Below are positions 1-10,475 of a stretch of 64,000 nt of DNA, in pieces (positions within the stretch are counted from its first letter, which is position 1; each line of letters begins with the position of its first letter). Source of the stretch: Oscillospiraceae bacterium (GTDB taxonomy: Bacteria; Bacillota; Clostridia; Oscillospirales; Ruminococcaceae); contig JAGUQX010000008.1 in the NCBI GenBank assembly GCA_030153485.1, forward strand, positions 154,179 to 218,178. The letters run 5' to 3'. A program made the position numbers and the translations under genes. Below the pieces are notes generated by a model. The model did no database searches. It had not been told where the DNA came from and saw only the letters and a program-made list of their open reading frames with translations.

Positions 1-891
1 TCTTTTGGACAATCCAACAAGGTCACAGCTATGCAGATGATAACAGCTTTTGCTTCTACAATAAATGGTGGATATCTACTTGAACCATTTATTGTTAAAA
101 GTATTTTGGATAAAGAAGGCAATATTTTAGAAAACTTTGATAAAAACATTAAAAGACAAGTTATATCAAAAAAAGTTTCTGATGAAATGAAAATTATTTT
201 AGAAAAGGCTGTTTCATCAGGTGGAAGCAATGCATATGTTAAAGGGTATAATATAGGTGGTAAATCTGGAACGTCAGAAAAATTAGACGGAAGCAAAACA
301 GCTCGAATATCTTCATTTGCAGGATTTGCACCAGCTGATAATCCAAGAATTGCTGTTTTAGTTATGGTTGATGAACCAGGTGCAGGACATGTGTTTGGAA
401 ATGTTGTAGCTGCGCCTGTTGTTGCAAATATAATGAAAGATATTTTGCCATATATGAATATTCAAACACAATTTACAGAAGAAGAGTTAAAAACTATGGG
501 TGTTATAGTTCCAAACCTTATAGGTGATGATATAAAAAGTGGAAAAAACAAACTGCAAAATCAAGGTTTAAATGTTCGTATTGTGGGTAGTTCTGATAAA
601 ATATTAAAACAGACTCCAGATTCTGGGACATCTGTTCCAAAAGGAAGCACAGTTATATTGTATACTCAAGAAGATGATGAAGAAACTGTAACAGTTCCTA
701 ATTTTATAGATTTATCTCCTGATCAAGCAAATAAATTAGCTATTAATAGTGGTTTAAATATAAAATTTGTTGGAGGAAGTACAAAATATCAAACAAGTAA
801 GGTTTTTAAACAAGATAAAGTTGTAGGAACTGTTGTTAAAAAAGGAAGTTTGATAGTTGTAGATATATTAAATAGCGATCAATTAGGATAG
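1..891 (+). CDS. Penicillin-binding protein, FtsI/SpoVD type, C-terminal part (partial)
   Basis: The frame is open from the first base, so the N-terminal part lies outside the window; the ATG at 31 is internal. The visible part is the end of a class B transpeptidase domain. It contains the third active-site motif KSGT (variant of KTGT) in GGKSGTSEK, preceded by the usual 'VTAMQMITAFASTINGG' helix. Two PASTA domains follow (roughly VPNLIGDDI... and VPNFIDLSP...), which in this family bind peptidoglycan or the division machinery. It heads murE-murF-mraY with a 30-nt gap, so it is the dcw-cluster cross-linking enzyme for septal or spore peptidoglycan. Two PASTA domains fit PBP2B/FtsI of Bacillus better than SpoVD, but the two cannot be separated from this fragment. 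Confidence 0.93.
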   Translation, partial: SFGQSNKVTAMQMITAFASTINGGYLLEPFIVKSILDKEGNILENFDKNIKRQVISKKVSDEMKIILEKAVSSGGSNAYVKGYNIGGKSGTSEKLDGSKTARISSFAGFAPADNPRIAVLVMVDEPGAGHVFGNVVAAPVVANIMKDILPYMNIQTQFTEEELKTMGVIVPNLIGDDIKSGKNKLQNQGLNVRIVGSSDKILKQTPDSGTSVPKGSTVILYTQEDDEETVTVPNFIDLSPDQANKLAINSGLNIKFVGGSTKYQTSKVFKQDKVVGTVVKKGSLIVVDILNSDQLG

Positions 892-921
892 TAATCATAT
901 TTTTAAGGAGAAATTTTCTAT

Positions 922-2373
922 ATGAAATTAAAGACTTTATTAGAGGGAATAAATTTTGAATGTAATTTTTTTAAAAATCTTTATATAAAGGATATCGTGT
1001 GTAATTCTAAAAATGTTATAGAAAATTGTATATTTGTATGTATACAAGGTCAAAAAAATGATGGGCATAATCATTATAAAGATGCTTTAGATAAGGGAGC
1101 AAGCTATATTTTAACAGAAAAAAATCTAAATATTGATAATCAAATAATAGTTAAAGATACTAGATTTGCTTATTCTAAAATATGCCAAAACTTTTTTGAA
1201 AATCCGTCTAAAAAATTAAAATTAATAGGTATTACAGGGACTAATGGAAAGACGACTGTTACAAATATAATAGCTGATATATTAAGAAATAGAGGGGAAA
1301 AAGTTGGAGTTATAGGAACTATACAGGTTGAAATTGGTGATAAAATTATATCTTGTGATAAAACAACACCAGATGCATATGAATTACAAAAAATTCTTAA
1401 ATCAATGGTTACAGAATCTTGTAGTTATGTTATTATGGAAGTTTCTTCCCATGCTTTAGATCAAAATAGAATTGGTGATATGATTTTTGAAGTAGGTGTT
1501 TTTACCAATTTAACGCAAGATCATCTAGATTATCATATAAATATGAATGAATATTTTCTTGCTAAAAGAAAATTATTTAATTATTGTAAAATTGGGGTAT
1601 TCAACCTAGATGATAAGTATGGATTATCTTTATTTGAAGATAAAGAAATAAAATGTATAAAAAAAAGTTATAGTATATTAAAAAATACAAATATAGATTT
1701 TTTTGCTGATAATATATCTAATGATATTACAGGATCAAATTTTAAGATAAATTATGGAAAAATGAAAAAGGATGTAAATTTTATAATTCCAGGGAATTAT
1801 TCAGTTCAAAATTGTTTGGCTGCATTTGGAACGATAATAAATTTAGGTATAGATATAGATATTATAGTTGAATCTTTAAATAAATTTAAAGGAGTTAGAG
1901 GAAGAAGTGAAATAATAGGAGTGAAAAATGGTGTTGCTATTATATGTGATTATGCACATACACCAGATGGTTTGCTAAATATTCTTCCTAGTATAAAAGA
2001 ATACACCAAAGGGAGAGTTATAACGATATTTGGTTGTGGGGGAGACAGGGATAAACTAAAAAGACCATTAATGGCAAAAGCGGCAGCAAAATATTCAGAT
2101 TTTTTAATAATAACATCGGATAATCCAAGAACAGAAAATCCAGATGAAATAATAAATGATATTGTATCAGGTATAGTTGATTCTGATATAAGGTATATAA
2201 CAATGACAGATAGAAGAAATGCGATAAAAGAAGGTATAATAATATCTAAAGAAGGAGACATTATTCTTCTTGCAGGTAAAGGGCATGAAAATTATCAAGT
2301 TTTAAATGGAAAAACTATAGATTTTGATGAAAAAATAGTTGTAAAGGAGATATTCGAGGAATTATCATTGTAA
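922..2373 (+). CDS. murE: UDP-MurNAc-L-Ala-D-Glu:meso-diaminopimelate ligase MurE
   Basis: Cytoplasmic Mur ligase adding the third stem-peptide residue to UDP-MurNAc-dipeptide. The ATP loop GITGTNGKTTV lies near residue 103; the central domain has the 'MEVSSHALDQNR' block, and the C-terminal domain has 'GCGGDRD' and DNPR in 'TSDNPRTENP'. DNPR is the family signature for meso-diaminopimelate rather than lysine, so this organism probably makes DAP-type peptidoglycan. Length 483 aa is normal. The ATG follows AAGGAG at a good distance. It sits 30 nt after the penicillin-binding protein and 15 nt before murF, in one operon. Confidence 0.97.
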   Translation: MKLKTLLEGINFECNFFKNLYIKDIVCNSKNVIENCIFVCIQGQKNDGHNHYKDALDKGASYILTEKNLNIDNQIIVKDTRFAYSKICQNFFENPSKKLKLIGITGTNGKTTVTNIIADILRNRGEKVGVIGTIQVEIGDKIISCDKTTPDAYELQKILKSMVTESCSYVIMEVSSHALDQNRIGDMIFEVGVFTNLTQDHLDYHINMNEYFLAKRKLFNYCKIGVFNLDDKYGLSLFEDKEIKCIKKSYSILKNTNIDFFADNISNDITGSNFKINYGKMKKDVNFIIPGNYSVQNCLAAFGTIINLGIDIDIIVESLNKFKGVRGRSEIIGVKNGVAIICDYAHTPDGLLNILPSIKEYTKGRVITIFGCGGDRDKLKRPLMAKAAAKYSDFLIITSDNPRTENPDEIINDIVSGIVDSDIRYITMTDRRNAIKEGIIISKEGDIILLAGKGHENYQVLNGKTIDFDEKIVVKEIFEELSL

Positions 2374-2388
2374 ATATGGAGTGTAAAT

Positions 2389-3762
2389 ATGGAAAATTTA
2401 AAAGTTTCAGAAATATTTGATCTTTTTAAAATGGGTATTATATTTGATAAAGATATTGCTATAAATAAAATTTCTACAGATACAAGAGAAATTGAAAAAG
2501 GTGACATATTTATAGGTATTAGAGGAGAAAATTTTGATGGGAATTTTTATATAGATGATGCTTTACTAAAGGGAGCTATATTAGCTATAGGTGATAATTA
2601 TACTGGTATTAATGAAAGTGTAATAAAAGTTGGTGATAGTAGAAAAGCATTTCTTGATATATCTAATTATTATAGAAAAAAATTTGATATACCAGTTATT
2701 GGAATTACAGGTAGTGTAGGAAAAACATCAACTAAAGATATGATTTATTCTATACTTTCTAAAAAAGGATTATGTCTTAAAACAGAAGGCAATCTAAATA
2801 ATGATATAGGAGTTCCTAAAACATTATTAAATTTATCAAATTCAGACAGATTTGCTGTAGTAGAGATGGGTATGTCTAATTTAGGGGAAATATCTAGGCT
2901 ATCAAAAGCATGTAAACCCAATATTGGTGTTATTACTAATATTGGAATGTCTCACATAGAAAATTTAAAGTCTGTTAAAAATATTCAAAAAGCAAAACTA
3001 GAAATTTTAGATGGAATTGATAGTGATGGAATTTTAATATTAAATGGAGATGATAAGCTTTTATGGAATTTAGAAAAAACAGTTAATAGACAAATTATTT
3101 ATTTTGGAATTGATAATATAGATTGTGATATTATTGCAACTAATATTATTTCAAAGTCTATATCAACAAGATTTAATATAATTGATAAAAAAGAAAGTAT
3201 TCCATTTGAAATTCCATGTTTAGGAAAACATAATATATATAATGCTATAGTTGGATATATTGTAGGAAAACAACTAGGATTATCAAAACAAGAGATTTAT
3301 TTGGGGATAAAAACATATATTTCAACTGGGATGAGACAAAAAATAGATATTATATCTGGAATAACGATAATAAATGATTGTTATAATTCTAGCCCAGAAT
3401 CTATGGTATCTGCTATAGATATATTAAATAAAATAAAATCTAAAAAAGAAAAAATATTAGTTTTGGGAGATATGTTAGAGTTGGGAGATTTATCTATATC
3501 TGAACATATAAAATTAGCAAATATTATATTATCTAGTGATATAACTAGAGTTTTTGCAATAGGGAATAACACAAAATATACTATCGAAACGCTTAATAAT
3601 CATATTAATAATTCTAGAGAATCAATATTTTTTGAGGATAGTTCTTCTTTAATTGACAAAATAAAGTCTAGTTTATCTTATGGAGATTTAATTTTATTTA
3701 AAGCAAGCAGGGGGATTAAAATGGAAGAGATAGTTAAAAAAATATATGAGGAGTGTTTATAA
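2389..3762 (+). CDS. murF: UDP-MurNAc-tripeptide:D-Ala-D-Ala ligase MurF
   Basis: Last cytoplasmic Mur ligase, joining D-Ala-D-Ala to the UDP-MurNAc-tripeptide. The ATP-binding loop GITGSVGKTSTKD is near residue 105. The family blocks 'EGNLNNDIGVPKTLL', 'VVEMGMSNLGEI', 'NDCYNSSPESM' and 'VLGDMLELG' follow in order, giving the N-terminal, central and C-terminal Mur ligase domains. Length 457 aa is typical. It lies 15 nt after murE, and its stop is immediately before the mraY start, so translation is probably coupled. Confidence 0.97.
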   Translation: MENLKVSEIFDLFKMGIIFDKDIAINKISTDTREIEKGDIFIGIRGENFDGNFYIDDALLKGAILAIGDNYTGINESVIKVGDSRKAFLDISNYYRKKFDIPVIGITGSVGKTSTKDMIYSILSKKGLCLKTEGNLNNDIGVPKTLLNLSNSDRFAVVEMGMSNLGEISRLSKACKPNIGVITNIGMSHIENLKSVKNIQKAKLEILDGIDSDGILILNGDDKLLWNLEKTVNRQIIYFGIDNIDCDIIATNIISKSISTRFNIIDKKESIPFEIPCLGKHNIYNAIVGYIVGKQLGLSKQEIYLGIKTYISTGMRQKIDIISGITIINDCYNSSPESMVSAIDILNKIKSKKEKILVLGDMLELGDLSISEHIKLANIILSSDITRVFAIGNNTKYTIETLNNHINNSRESIFFEDSSSLIDKIKSSLSYGDLILFKASRGIKMEEIVKKIYEECL

Positions 3763-3764
3763 AT

Positions 3765-4772
3765 ATGATAGGATATCTTAATGTAATTGTAGCTGTCATA
3801 TCCTTTTTTATAACAGCTTCACTTGGATTTTTGCTTATACCTATATTAAAAAAGATTAAATTTGGCCAAACTATTAAAGAGATTGGTCCAATTTGGCATA
3901 AAACAAAACAAGGAACTCCAACTATGGGGGGGATAATGTTTATAGTTGGAGTTGTTTTTTCTTGTATTATAGGAATTTTAATATACATATCTTCTATAGA
4001 AGCTAAACCTATTGATTTTAAGCTAGATGTTATAAGGTTTATAGCTGGAATAATTATGGCATTAGCATTTGGTTTTGTTGGATTTATTGATGATTACATA
4101 AAGGTAGTTAAAAAGCAAAACCTTGGATTAAGAGCTAGAGAAAAAACTATAATGCAGATACTAATAGCAGTTACGTATATATTTATGATATATCTATCAG
4201 GAGATATTTCTACAATTATAGATATGCCTTTTTTAGGACAGTATGATTTAGGAATATTTTATTATGTATTTGCCATATTTGTTATAATTGGATGCGTAAA
4301 TTCTGTAAATCTAACAGATGGAGTTGATGGGCTTGCGGGATCTGTTACATTTATTGCAGGGATAATATTTATCATTATATCTGGAATATTAGGATATACT
4401 CTTATGGGTATTTTTGCATCTGCAGTTACGGCGGGTTGTTTAGGTTTTCTTATTTGGAATTTTTATCCAGCGAAAGTTTTTATGGGAGATACAGGTTCTA
4501 TGTTTTTAGGAGGATGTGTTGTTGCTCTAGCTTTTGGAATTAAACAGCCGTTATTTCTTATATTTATTGGAATAATATATATTATAGAAACTTTATCAGT
4601 TATATTGCAGATTATAAGCTTTAAAACTACAGGAAAAAGAATTTTTAAAATGAGTCCTATTCATCATCATTTTGAGATGATAGGATGGAGTGAAGTTCGT
4701 ATTGTTTTAACTTTCTCTGTAATTACTGCATTGGTTGGTTCTATTGCTATATTTAGTTTAATAAAAATTTAA
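3765..4772 (+). CDS. mraY: Phospho-MurNAc-pentapeptide transferase MraY
   Basis: Integral membrane enzyme transferring phospho-MurNAc-pentapeptide to undecaprenyl phosphate to make lipid I. About ten hydrophobic segments are visible, with the family blocks 'GTPTMGGIMF', 'GFIDDYIKV', 'NLTDGVDGLAG', 'MGDTGSMFLGG' and the cytoplasmic 'MSPIHHHFE' loop. The ATG at 3765 is chosen because GAGGAG at 3748-3753 precedes it; a GTG at 3753 in the same frame overlaps that site. It follows murF by 2 nt. murD, which usually comes next, is absent. Confidence 0.97.
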   Translation: MIGYLNVIVAVISFFITASLGFLLIPILKKIKFGQTIKEIGPIWHKTKQGTPTMGGIMFIVGVVFSCIIGILIYISSIEAKPIDFKLDVIRFIAGIIMALAFGFVGFIDDYIKVVKKQNLGLRAREKTIMQILIAVTYIFMIYLSGDISTIIDMPFLGQYDLGIFYYVFAIFVIIGCVNSVNLTDGVDGLAGSVTFIAGIIFIIISGILGYTLMGIFASAVTAGCLGFLIWNFYPAKVFMGDTGSMFLGGCVVALAFGIKQPLFLIFIGIIYIIETLSVILQIISFKTTGKRIFKMSPIHHHFEMIGWSEVRIVLTFSVITALVGSIAIFSLIKI

Positions 4773-4807
4773 AGTATTAAAAATTTTATAAGATAGGGGG
4801 ATTAGAC

Positions 4808-5938
4808 TTGGCTAGGATAAAAAAGCGATTATATAAAAAACAAGGAAAGATAGATATTACTTTTTTAATTTTAATTTTTGTTATACTATCATTTGGACTT
4901 ATAATGTTATTTTCATCAAGTTATGCATATGCTTATTATTATTTTAATGATAGCTTTCATTTTATAAAAAAGCAGGCAGTTTTTGCAATTGCTGGAGTTT
5001 CTGCGATGATATTGATATCTTATATTAATTATAATTATATAAAGAAGTATGTTTTTTTAATTTTTGGAATAGCCCTATCTTGTTTAGTTATTGTGCTATT
5101 TATGCCACCTTTAAATGGGGCACGAAGATGGATAAATATACCAGGAGGTTTTACGTTTCAGCCCTCTGAGATAATGAAATTTGCAATAATTGTGTTATTT
5201 TCTTATCTTATTTATAAAAATTATAATAAAATGGGAACGTTTTTATATGGTGTTGTACCATTCATGTTTTTTTTAGGAGTAGTTGCCTTTTTAATGTTAT
5301 TACAGCCACATCTTTCTGGTACGGTTCTTATAGGTTCTATAGGGATGCTTATGATGTTTGTGGGAGGGACTAAATACAGGTATTTTATTATTGCAATTTT
5401 GATTGGTGTGTTGGGAATTATTCTTATTGTTTCTATAAGAGGTATAGATTATGTTTCTGATAGACTGGCAGGATGGATTGATCCATTTTCAGATCCGACT
5501 GATAGTACTTTTCAGACGGTACAATCTTTATTAGCTATTGGATCTGGTGGTGTTATGGGTCTCGGTTTAGGAAATTCTAGGCAGAAGTATTTGTATCTTC
5601 CAGAACCACAAAATGATTTTATTTTTTCTATAGTAGTTGAAGAACTTGGATTTATAGGAGCGACTGTTGTAATAGCGCTATTTGGTCTATTTATTTACAG
5701 AGGATTTGTAATTGCATCTAAATCTAGAGATAAATTTGCTATGATGCTTGCTGTTGGTCTTACAGCACAGATAGGTATACAAGTTATGTTAAATATTGGA
5801 GTTGTTACAAATACAATACCTAATACAGGCATAAGTTTACCATTTTTTAGTTATGGTGGAACAGCCTTGATGATGCAGCTAGCACAGATGGGAGTTATAC
5901 TAAATATATCTAGGCATTGTATATATGAAAAAGAATAA
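4808..5938 (+). CDS. ftsW: Lipid II polymerase FtsW (SEDS family)
   Basis: SEDS-family glycosyltransferase of the division septum, working with the class B penicillin-binding protein at the start of the window. The 376-aa protein has about ten membrane segments and the SEDS blocks 'FQPSEIMKFA', 'LLQPHLSGTVL', 'YLPEPQNDFIFSIVVEELG' and 'PFFSYGGTALM'. The start is TTG, preceded by GATAGGGGG seven bases away. RodA is the alternative, but position between mraY and murG favours FtsW. Confidence 0.94.
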   Translation: MARIKKRLYKKQGKIDITFLILIFVILSFGLIMLFSSSYAYAYYYFNDSFHFIKKQAVFAIAGVSAMILISYINYNYIKKYVFLIFGIALSCLVIVLFMPPLNGARRWINIPGGFTFQPSEIMKFAIIVLFSYLIYKNYNKMGTFLYGVVPFMFFLGVVAFLMLLQPHLSGTVLIGSIGMLMMFVGGTKYRYFIIAILIGVLGIILIVSIRGIDYVSDRLAGWIDPFSDPTDSTFQTVQSLLAIGSGGVMGLGLGNSRQKYLYLPEPQNDFIFSIVVEELGFIGATVVIALFGLFIYRGFVIASKSRDKFAMMLAVGLTAQIGIQVMLNIGVVTNTIPNTGISLPFFSYGGTALMMQLAQMGVILNISRHCIYEKE

Positions 5939-5964
5939 TATTTTATAAAAAGGGGTTATTTATC

Positions 5965-7083
5965 ATGAAAGTCCTATTTGCAGCTGGAGGAACGGCAGGG
6001 CATATAAACCCAGCTATTTCTATAGCTAAATATATAGAGAAAAGAATTAAAGATGTTGAAATAGCTTTTGTAGGAACAGAAAAAGGTATGGAAAATACAT
6101 TAGTTAAAAATCAGGGATATAAATTTTTTTCTATAAAAATAAAGGGGTTTCAAAGAAAATTAACAATAAAAAATATTATAAATAATATAGATGTTTTAAG
6201 ATGTATAGCTGTTTCTAATTATATGTCTAAAAAAATCATATCAAGTTTTAAACCAGATATAGTTATAGGAACAGGAGGATATGTAAGTGGTCCTGTTGTT
6301 ATGACTGCTAGTAGAATGGGAATAAAAACTTGTATACATGAACAAAATGCATTTGCAGGAATAACTAATAAAATTTTGTCTAAAAAGGTTGATATAGTTT
6401 TTTCTGCAGTTTCTGATTGTAATAAACATTTTAAAAATAGCAAAAAGATTGTAGTTTGTGGAAATCCTATAAGAGAAGAAATAGTTATAAAAACAAAATT
6501 GGAAGCAAAAAAAGAGCTAGGGTTGGATAATAAATTTTGCATACTTTCTTTTGGAGGAAGTTTAGGAGCTACAAAAATAAATGAAATTGCTATTGATTTA
6601 ATAAAGTGGAATCAAGATGTTAACATTGTAAATCATATACATGGTTTTGGAAAAATTCGTAAAAAAGAATTTGAAGAGATGATGCATAAAAATAATATAA
6701 ACAAAGATGTGATTAATGGTATTATTGTAAAAGAATATATTGATAATATGGAACTTTGCTTATCAGCGGCAGATTTGGTTATATGTCGTTCGGGAGCTTT
6801 GACTATTAGCGAGATACAGTGTATGGGGAAAGCATCTATTCTTATTCCATCTCCTCATGTTGCAGAAAATCATCAATATCATAATGGGATGGTATTGGTA
6901 AATAATAAGGCTGCTATTCTTATAGAGGAAAAGAATTATAAAAGAGAAGATTTTATAAAACTCCTATTAAATTTAATAGGAGATAAAAGAAAGATTGAGG
7001 CGATGGAGTCTAATGTAATAAAGATGGGTATAAAATCTGCAAACGAAGATATATATGATGAAATAATTAAGATATTATATTAA
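5965..7083 (+). CDS. murG: UDP-GlcNAc:lipid I N-acetylglucosaminyltransferase MurG
   Basis: Peripheral membrane glycosyltransferase (GT28) that converts lipid I to lipid II. The N-terminal glycine loop 'GGTAGHINPAISIA', 'GTGGYVSGPVV', 'HEQNAFAG', the second loop 'SFGGSLGA', and the UDP-GlcNAc site 'VICRSGALTISEI' with 'PSPHVAENHQYHN' are all present in order over 372 aa. ATG start behind AAAAGGGG. It lies 26 nt after ftsW. murC and murB, common next genes, are not here; murB is at 26.3 kb. Confidence 0.96.
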   Translation: MKVLFAAGGTAGHINPAISIAKYIEKRIKDVEIAFVGTEKGMENTLVKNQGYKFFSIKIKGFQRKLTIKNIINNIDVLRCIAVSNYMSKKIISSFKPDIVIGTGGYVSGPVVMTASRMGIKTCIHEQNAFAGITNKILSKKVDIVFSAVSDCNKHFKNSKKIVVCGNPIREEIVIKTKLEAKKELGLDNKFCILSFGGSLGATKINEIAIDLIKWNQDVNIVNHIHGFGKIRKKEFEEMMHKNNINKDVINGIIVKEYIDNMELCLSAADLVICRSGALTISEIQCMGKASILIPSPHVAENHQYHNGMVLVNNKAAILIEEKNYKREDFIKLLLNLIGDKRKIEAMESNVIKMGIKSANEDIYDEIIKILY

Positions 7084-7165
7084 AAATAATCACCTTTCTA
7101 AAATTAAAACATAGTATATATAAAAAGAAACATGTGATATTTTTATCTGGAAGGGTGTAATAATT

Positions 7166-8425
7166 TTGGAAAAATTAGTTATAAAAGGTGGCAAAAAGTT
7201 AGAAGGCGAAATAAATATACAAGGTGCAAAAAATAGTTCTTTACCGTTATTAGCGGCTGCTATATTATGTAAAGGAGAAACAATTTTACATAATTGTCCA
7301 AATTTATCCGACGTTAAAGCGGCAGGTGATATATTAGAATATATTGGATGCAAAACAAGACTAGAAAATAATAGTTTTATAATAAAAACGGAAAGTATTA
7401 AAAATTATGAAATATCTGATAGTTTGATGAGACAGATGAGATCTTCTGTAGTATTTTTAGGAGCAATAATTGGGAGGTTGGGAAGAGCAAAAATATCTTT
7501 TCCTGGTGGTTGTGAGATTGGTTCTAGACCAATAGATCTGCATTTATCAGCTTTAAGAGATTTAGGTGTTATAATCGACGAAATGGGCGGAATATTAAAC
7601 TGTTATATTCAGGATAAAGGACTTATAGGAACAAAAATATCTTTATCTTTTCCTAGTGTAGGGGCAACAGAAAATATAATTCTTGCCGCTGTTAGATCTA
7701 AAGGAATAACTACTATTAATAATGCTGCACAAGAGCCAGAAATAGTTGATCTTGCTAATTTTTTAAATAAATGTGGAGCAAAGATAATAGGTGCAGGAAA
7801 TAGTGTTATTAGAATTGAAGGGGTAGAAGAATTATATGGTTGCGAATACACAATAATGTCGGATAGAATAGTGGCTACTACATATTTAAGTTGTGCAGCA
7901 ATTACAGGGGGAGAAATTCTATTAAAAAATATAGATGCTAGATATATGGAGAGTGTTTTTCCCATATTTAGGCAGATAGGATGCACAATTATTTTAAATG
8001 AAAATAGTATATACATAAAATCAAAAAAAAATTTAGCTGCTATGAAATGTATAAGAACAATGCCGTATCCTGGATTTCCAACCGATTCACAGTCGCTAAT
8101 AATGGCTGTTAGTCTTGTTTGTAAAGGAACTAGTGTATTTATAGAAAATATATTTGAAAATAGATTTAAAGTTGTAGATGAATTTAGAAAAATGGGAGCA
8201 AATGTTAGCGTGGAAGGCAAAGTGTGTGTTGTTGAGGGTGTTGGTAGACTATATGGTTCAAAAGTTCATTCTACTGATTTAAGAGGTGGTGCCGCTTTAG
8301 TTGTTGCGGGATTGGCGGCTGAAGGTGATACAAATGTTTTTGATATACACCATATTGATAGGGGATATGAAGATTTTGAAAAAAACCTTCATATATTAGG
8401 AGCATATATAAAAAGGGAGCAATAA
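7166..8425 (+). CDS. murA: UDP-GlcNAc 1-carboxyvinyltransferase MurA
   Basis: First committed step of peptidoglycan synthesis: transfers enolpyruvate from PEP to UDP-GlcNAc. The 419-aa protein has the two-fold EPSP-synthase-like repeat, the N-terminal 'GAKNSSLPLLAAAIL' block and the active-site loop 'FPGGCEIGSRPIDLHLSAL' with the PEP-binding cysteine (fosfomycin target). The cysteine is retained, so fosfomycin sensitivity is expected. The start is TTG behind GGAAGGG, after an 82-nt gap from murG with no clear terminator. It ends 6 nt before ftsQ/divIB. Confidence 0.96.
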   Translation: MEKLVIKGGKKLEGEINIQGAKNSSLPLLAAAILCKGETILHNCPNLSDVKAAGDILEYIGCKTRLENNSFIIKTESIKNYEISDSLMRQMRSSVVFLGAIIGRLGRAKISFPGGCEIGSRPIDLHLSALRDLGVIIDEMGGILNCYIQDKGLIGTKISLSFPSVGATENIILAAVRSKGITTINNAAQEPEIVDLANFLNKCGAKIIGAGNSVIRIEGVEELYGCEYTIMSDRIVATTYLSCAAITGGEILLKNIDARYMESVFPIFRQIGCTIILNENSIYIKSKKNLAAMKCIRTMPYPGFPTDSQSLIMAVSLVCKGTSVFIENIFENRFKVVDEFRKMGANVSVEGKVCVVEGVGRLYGSKVHSTDLRGGAALVVAGLAAEGDTNVFDIHHIDRGYEDFEKNLHILGAYIKREQ

Positions 8426-8431
8426 TGAAAG

Positions 8432-9247
8432 ATGAAAGATACAAGAATAAAGGATAATAGAAAAGAAAGACAATTACTTAGGGAGAAAGCAAATAAAAAA
8501 AACGCAATATTTTTAGTTAAAAATAGGAAAAAAAATTACTTTTTATATTATATAGTGCTTTTATTTTTTGTTATAATGACTTTAGTTATTTTATGTGTTA
8601 CAGTTTTTTTTAATATAAGGGAGATAAATATTCAAGGATCTGATATCTATTCTACTGAAGAGATATTAGAAAATATATCTTTGAAAAAGGGAGATAATTT
8701 ATTTCGCATAAATGTTGAAGATTTAAGAGAACAAATCCTAAAGAAATTTAAATTTATAGATTATGTAGATATACAGGTTAAAATACCAGACTCGTTAGAT
8801 ATCAAAGTTGAAGATGCATCAATTTTTTTAAGTATCAAACAAAATGATAATTATATTTATATAAGTAAAAAAGGTAGAATAATAGGTACAGACGATTTTG
8901 AAGGAAATGAAGAAAATATAGAAATTTATGGACTTGAAGATGTTTTATTGTCTACAGGAGATTTTATTACTAAAAGTGATAATGAAAAAATAAAATGTTT
9001 AGATTCTATAGTAAATGTTATAGAGACTGAAACAGTAGAAAATATCAATTTTATAGATATTTCTGATGTAAATGATATAAAATTAATTTATGATAATCGA
9101 GTAGAAATATTAGCAGGAGATTTATTAGAATTTGACTATAAGATGAGATTAGTTAAATTTATATTGGATAATAAACTAGGAAAAACAGAGTTTGGAACAA
9201 TTAATATTAAAAATGTTAAAAAAGCGGTATTTACGCCTCGAGAATAA
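8432..9247 (+). CDS. ftsQ: Cell division protein FtsQ/DivIB
   Basis: Divisome protein with a basic cytoplasmic tail (residues 1-35), one membrane segment (about 36-60, rich in F, L, I, V) and an extracytoplasmic POTRA-like domain starting 'FFNIREINIQGSDIYSTEEI', then 'GDNLFRINVEDLREQILKK'. Low sequence conservation is usual for this family, so the call rests on architecture and position between murA and ftsZ. ATG at 8432 is chosen; an ATG at 8425 gives only a ten-codon frame. AAAAGGG lies upstream in the end of murA. Confidence 0.88.
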   Translation: MKDTRIKDNRKERQLLREKANKKNAIFLVKNRKKNYFLYYIVLLFFVIMTLVILCVTVFFNIREINIQGSDIYSTEEILENISLKKGDNLFRINVEDLREQILKKFKFIDYVDIQVKIPDSLDIKVEDASIFLSIKQNDNYIYISKKGRIIGTDDFEGNEENIEIYGLEDVLLSTGDFITKSDNEKIKCLDSIVNVIETETVENINFIDISDVNDIKLIYDNRVEILAGDLLEFDYKMRLVKFILDNKLGKTEFGTINIKNVKKAVFTPRE

Positions 9248-9383
9248 TAGTGTATAATTATCTACATGACATTATAATAATTATAAATAGTTGTTGAAAT
9301 TTCTTTTAAAATCTGATAGATTATTATTATGGGATGAATTTGCATAGTTGATTTTCTATGCATAAAACGGGAGGATAAGCATT

Positions 9384-10469
9384 GTGAATTTTATGTTAGA
9401 TAATGATATGGATAAAGTAACCAGTATAAAAGTTATTGGTGTTGGCGGCGGTGGCGGAAATGCTATAAATAGGATGATTGAAGCGGGTATGGTAAGTGTA
9501 GAATTTATAGCTATTAATACAGATCATCAGGTTTTAAATCATTCCAAAGCGCCAATAAAATTACAGATTGGCGAAAAATTGACAAAAGGTCGAGGAGCTG
9601 GAGGAAATCCAGAAATTGGAAAACGTGCAGCTGAAGAGAGTAGAGAAGAAATTTCCAATGCTTTAAAAGGAACTCAAATGGTTTTTATAACTGCAGGTAT
9701 GGGTGGCGGAACGGGGACAGGAGCTGCTCCTGTTGTTGCAGATATTGCAAGGGATCTTGGAATATTAACTATAGGAATAGTTACTAAACCATTTGTATTT
9801 GAGTCTAAGAGAAGAATGGAGCAAGCGGAGACAGGAATTTCTTTGTTAAAAGAAAATGTAGATTCTTTGGTTGTTATACCTAATGAAAGATTAAAACTTA
9901 TATCTGAACAAAAGATAACTTTAGCAAATGCGTTTGAGGCGGCTGATGATGTTTTAAGACATGGAGTTCAGAGTATATCAGATTTGATAAATGTTACAGG
10001 ATTTATCAACCTTGATTTTGAAGATGTTAGAAGTGTAATGCAGGGTGCAGGATATGCACATATGGGAGTTGGACAAGCAGGAGGAAAAGATATGGCAGAA
10101 GAAGCGGCGTCGTTGGCTATATCTAGTCCACTATTAGAAACTTCTATAAATGGAGCAAAAGGTGTAATCATAAATATAACAGCATCTACAGATTTTTCTT
10201 TGGAAGATGCAGATGTTGCTTCTGCTATGATAACAGAAGCGGCACATCAGGATGCAATAGTTATTTGGGGGGTTGCTTTTGATGATACCCTAAAAGATGA
10301 AATGAAGATTACAGTTATTGCAACAGGTTTTGATTCTGATACTAAAACAGTTTCTGCGAGTAATTTTGGAAAATCAACGTCAAATAGAGATTCTACAGTT
10401 ACAAGAGATAATACTAGCGAAAATGATATAGAATTTGGAGATATACTGGATTTATTTAATCGTAAATAA
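9384..10469 (+). CDS. ftsZ: Cell division GTPase FtsZ
   Basis: Tubulin-like GTPase forming the Z ring. The N-terminal block '[16 protein letters not shown]', the tubulin signature GGGTGTG within '[17 protein letters not shown]', and the T7 loop '[11 protein letters not shown]' are intact. After a short, polar linker the protein ends '[13 protein letters not shown]', which resembles the conserved C-terminal peptide that binds partner proteins. The start is GTG with GGGAGG nine bases upstream. A 136-nt gap separates it from ftsQ and could hold its own promoter. A terminator follows directly, and the spoIIGA-sigE-sigG genes often found downstream in spore formers are absent. Confidence 0.97.
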   Translation: MNFMLDNDMDKVTSIKVIGVGGGGGNAINRMIEAGMVSVEFIAINTDHQVLNHSKAPIKLQIGEKLTKGRGAGGNPEIGKRAAEESREEISNALKGTQMVFITAGMGGGTGTGAAPVVADIARDLGILTIGIVTKPFVFESKRRMEQAETGISLLKENVDSLVVIPNERLKLISEQKITLANAFEAADDVLRHGVQSISDLINVTGFINLDFEDVRSVMQGAGYAHMGVGQAGGKDMAEEAASLAISSPLLETSINGAKGVIINITASTDFSLEDADVASAMITEAAHQDAIVIWGVAFDDTLKDEMKITVIATGFDSDTKTVSASNFGKSTSNRDSTVTRDNTSENDIEFGDILDLFNRK

Positions 10470-10475
10470 TATAAT

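Noticed and set aside
7609-8220. A 203-codon open frame antisense to murA
   Set aside because: Low stop-codon frequency in this AT-rich gene's complement explains it; murA motifs on the plus strand are intact.
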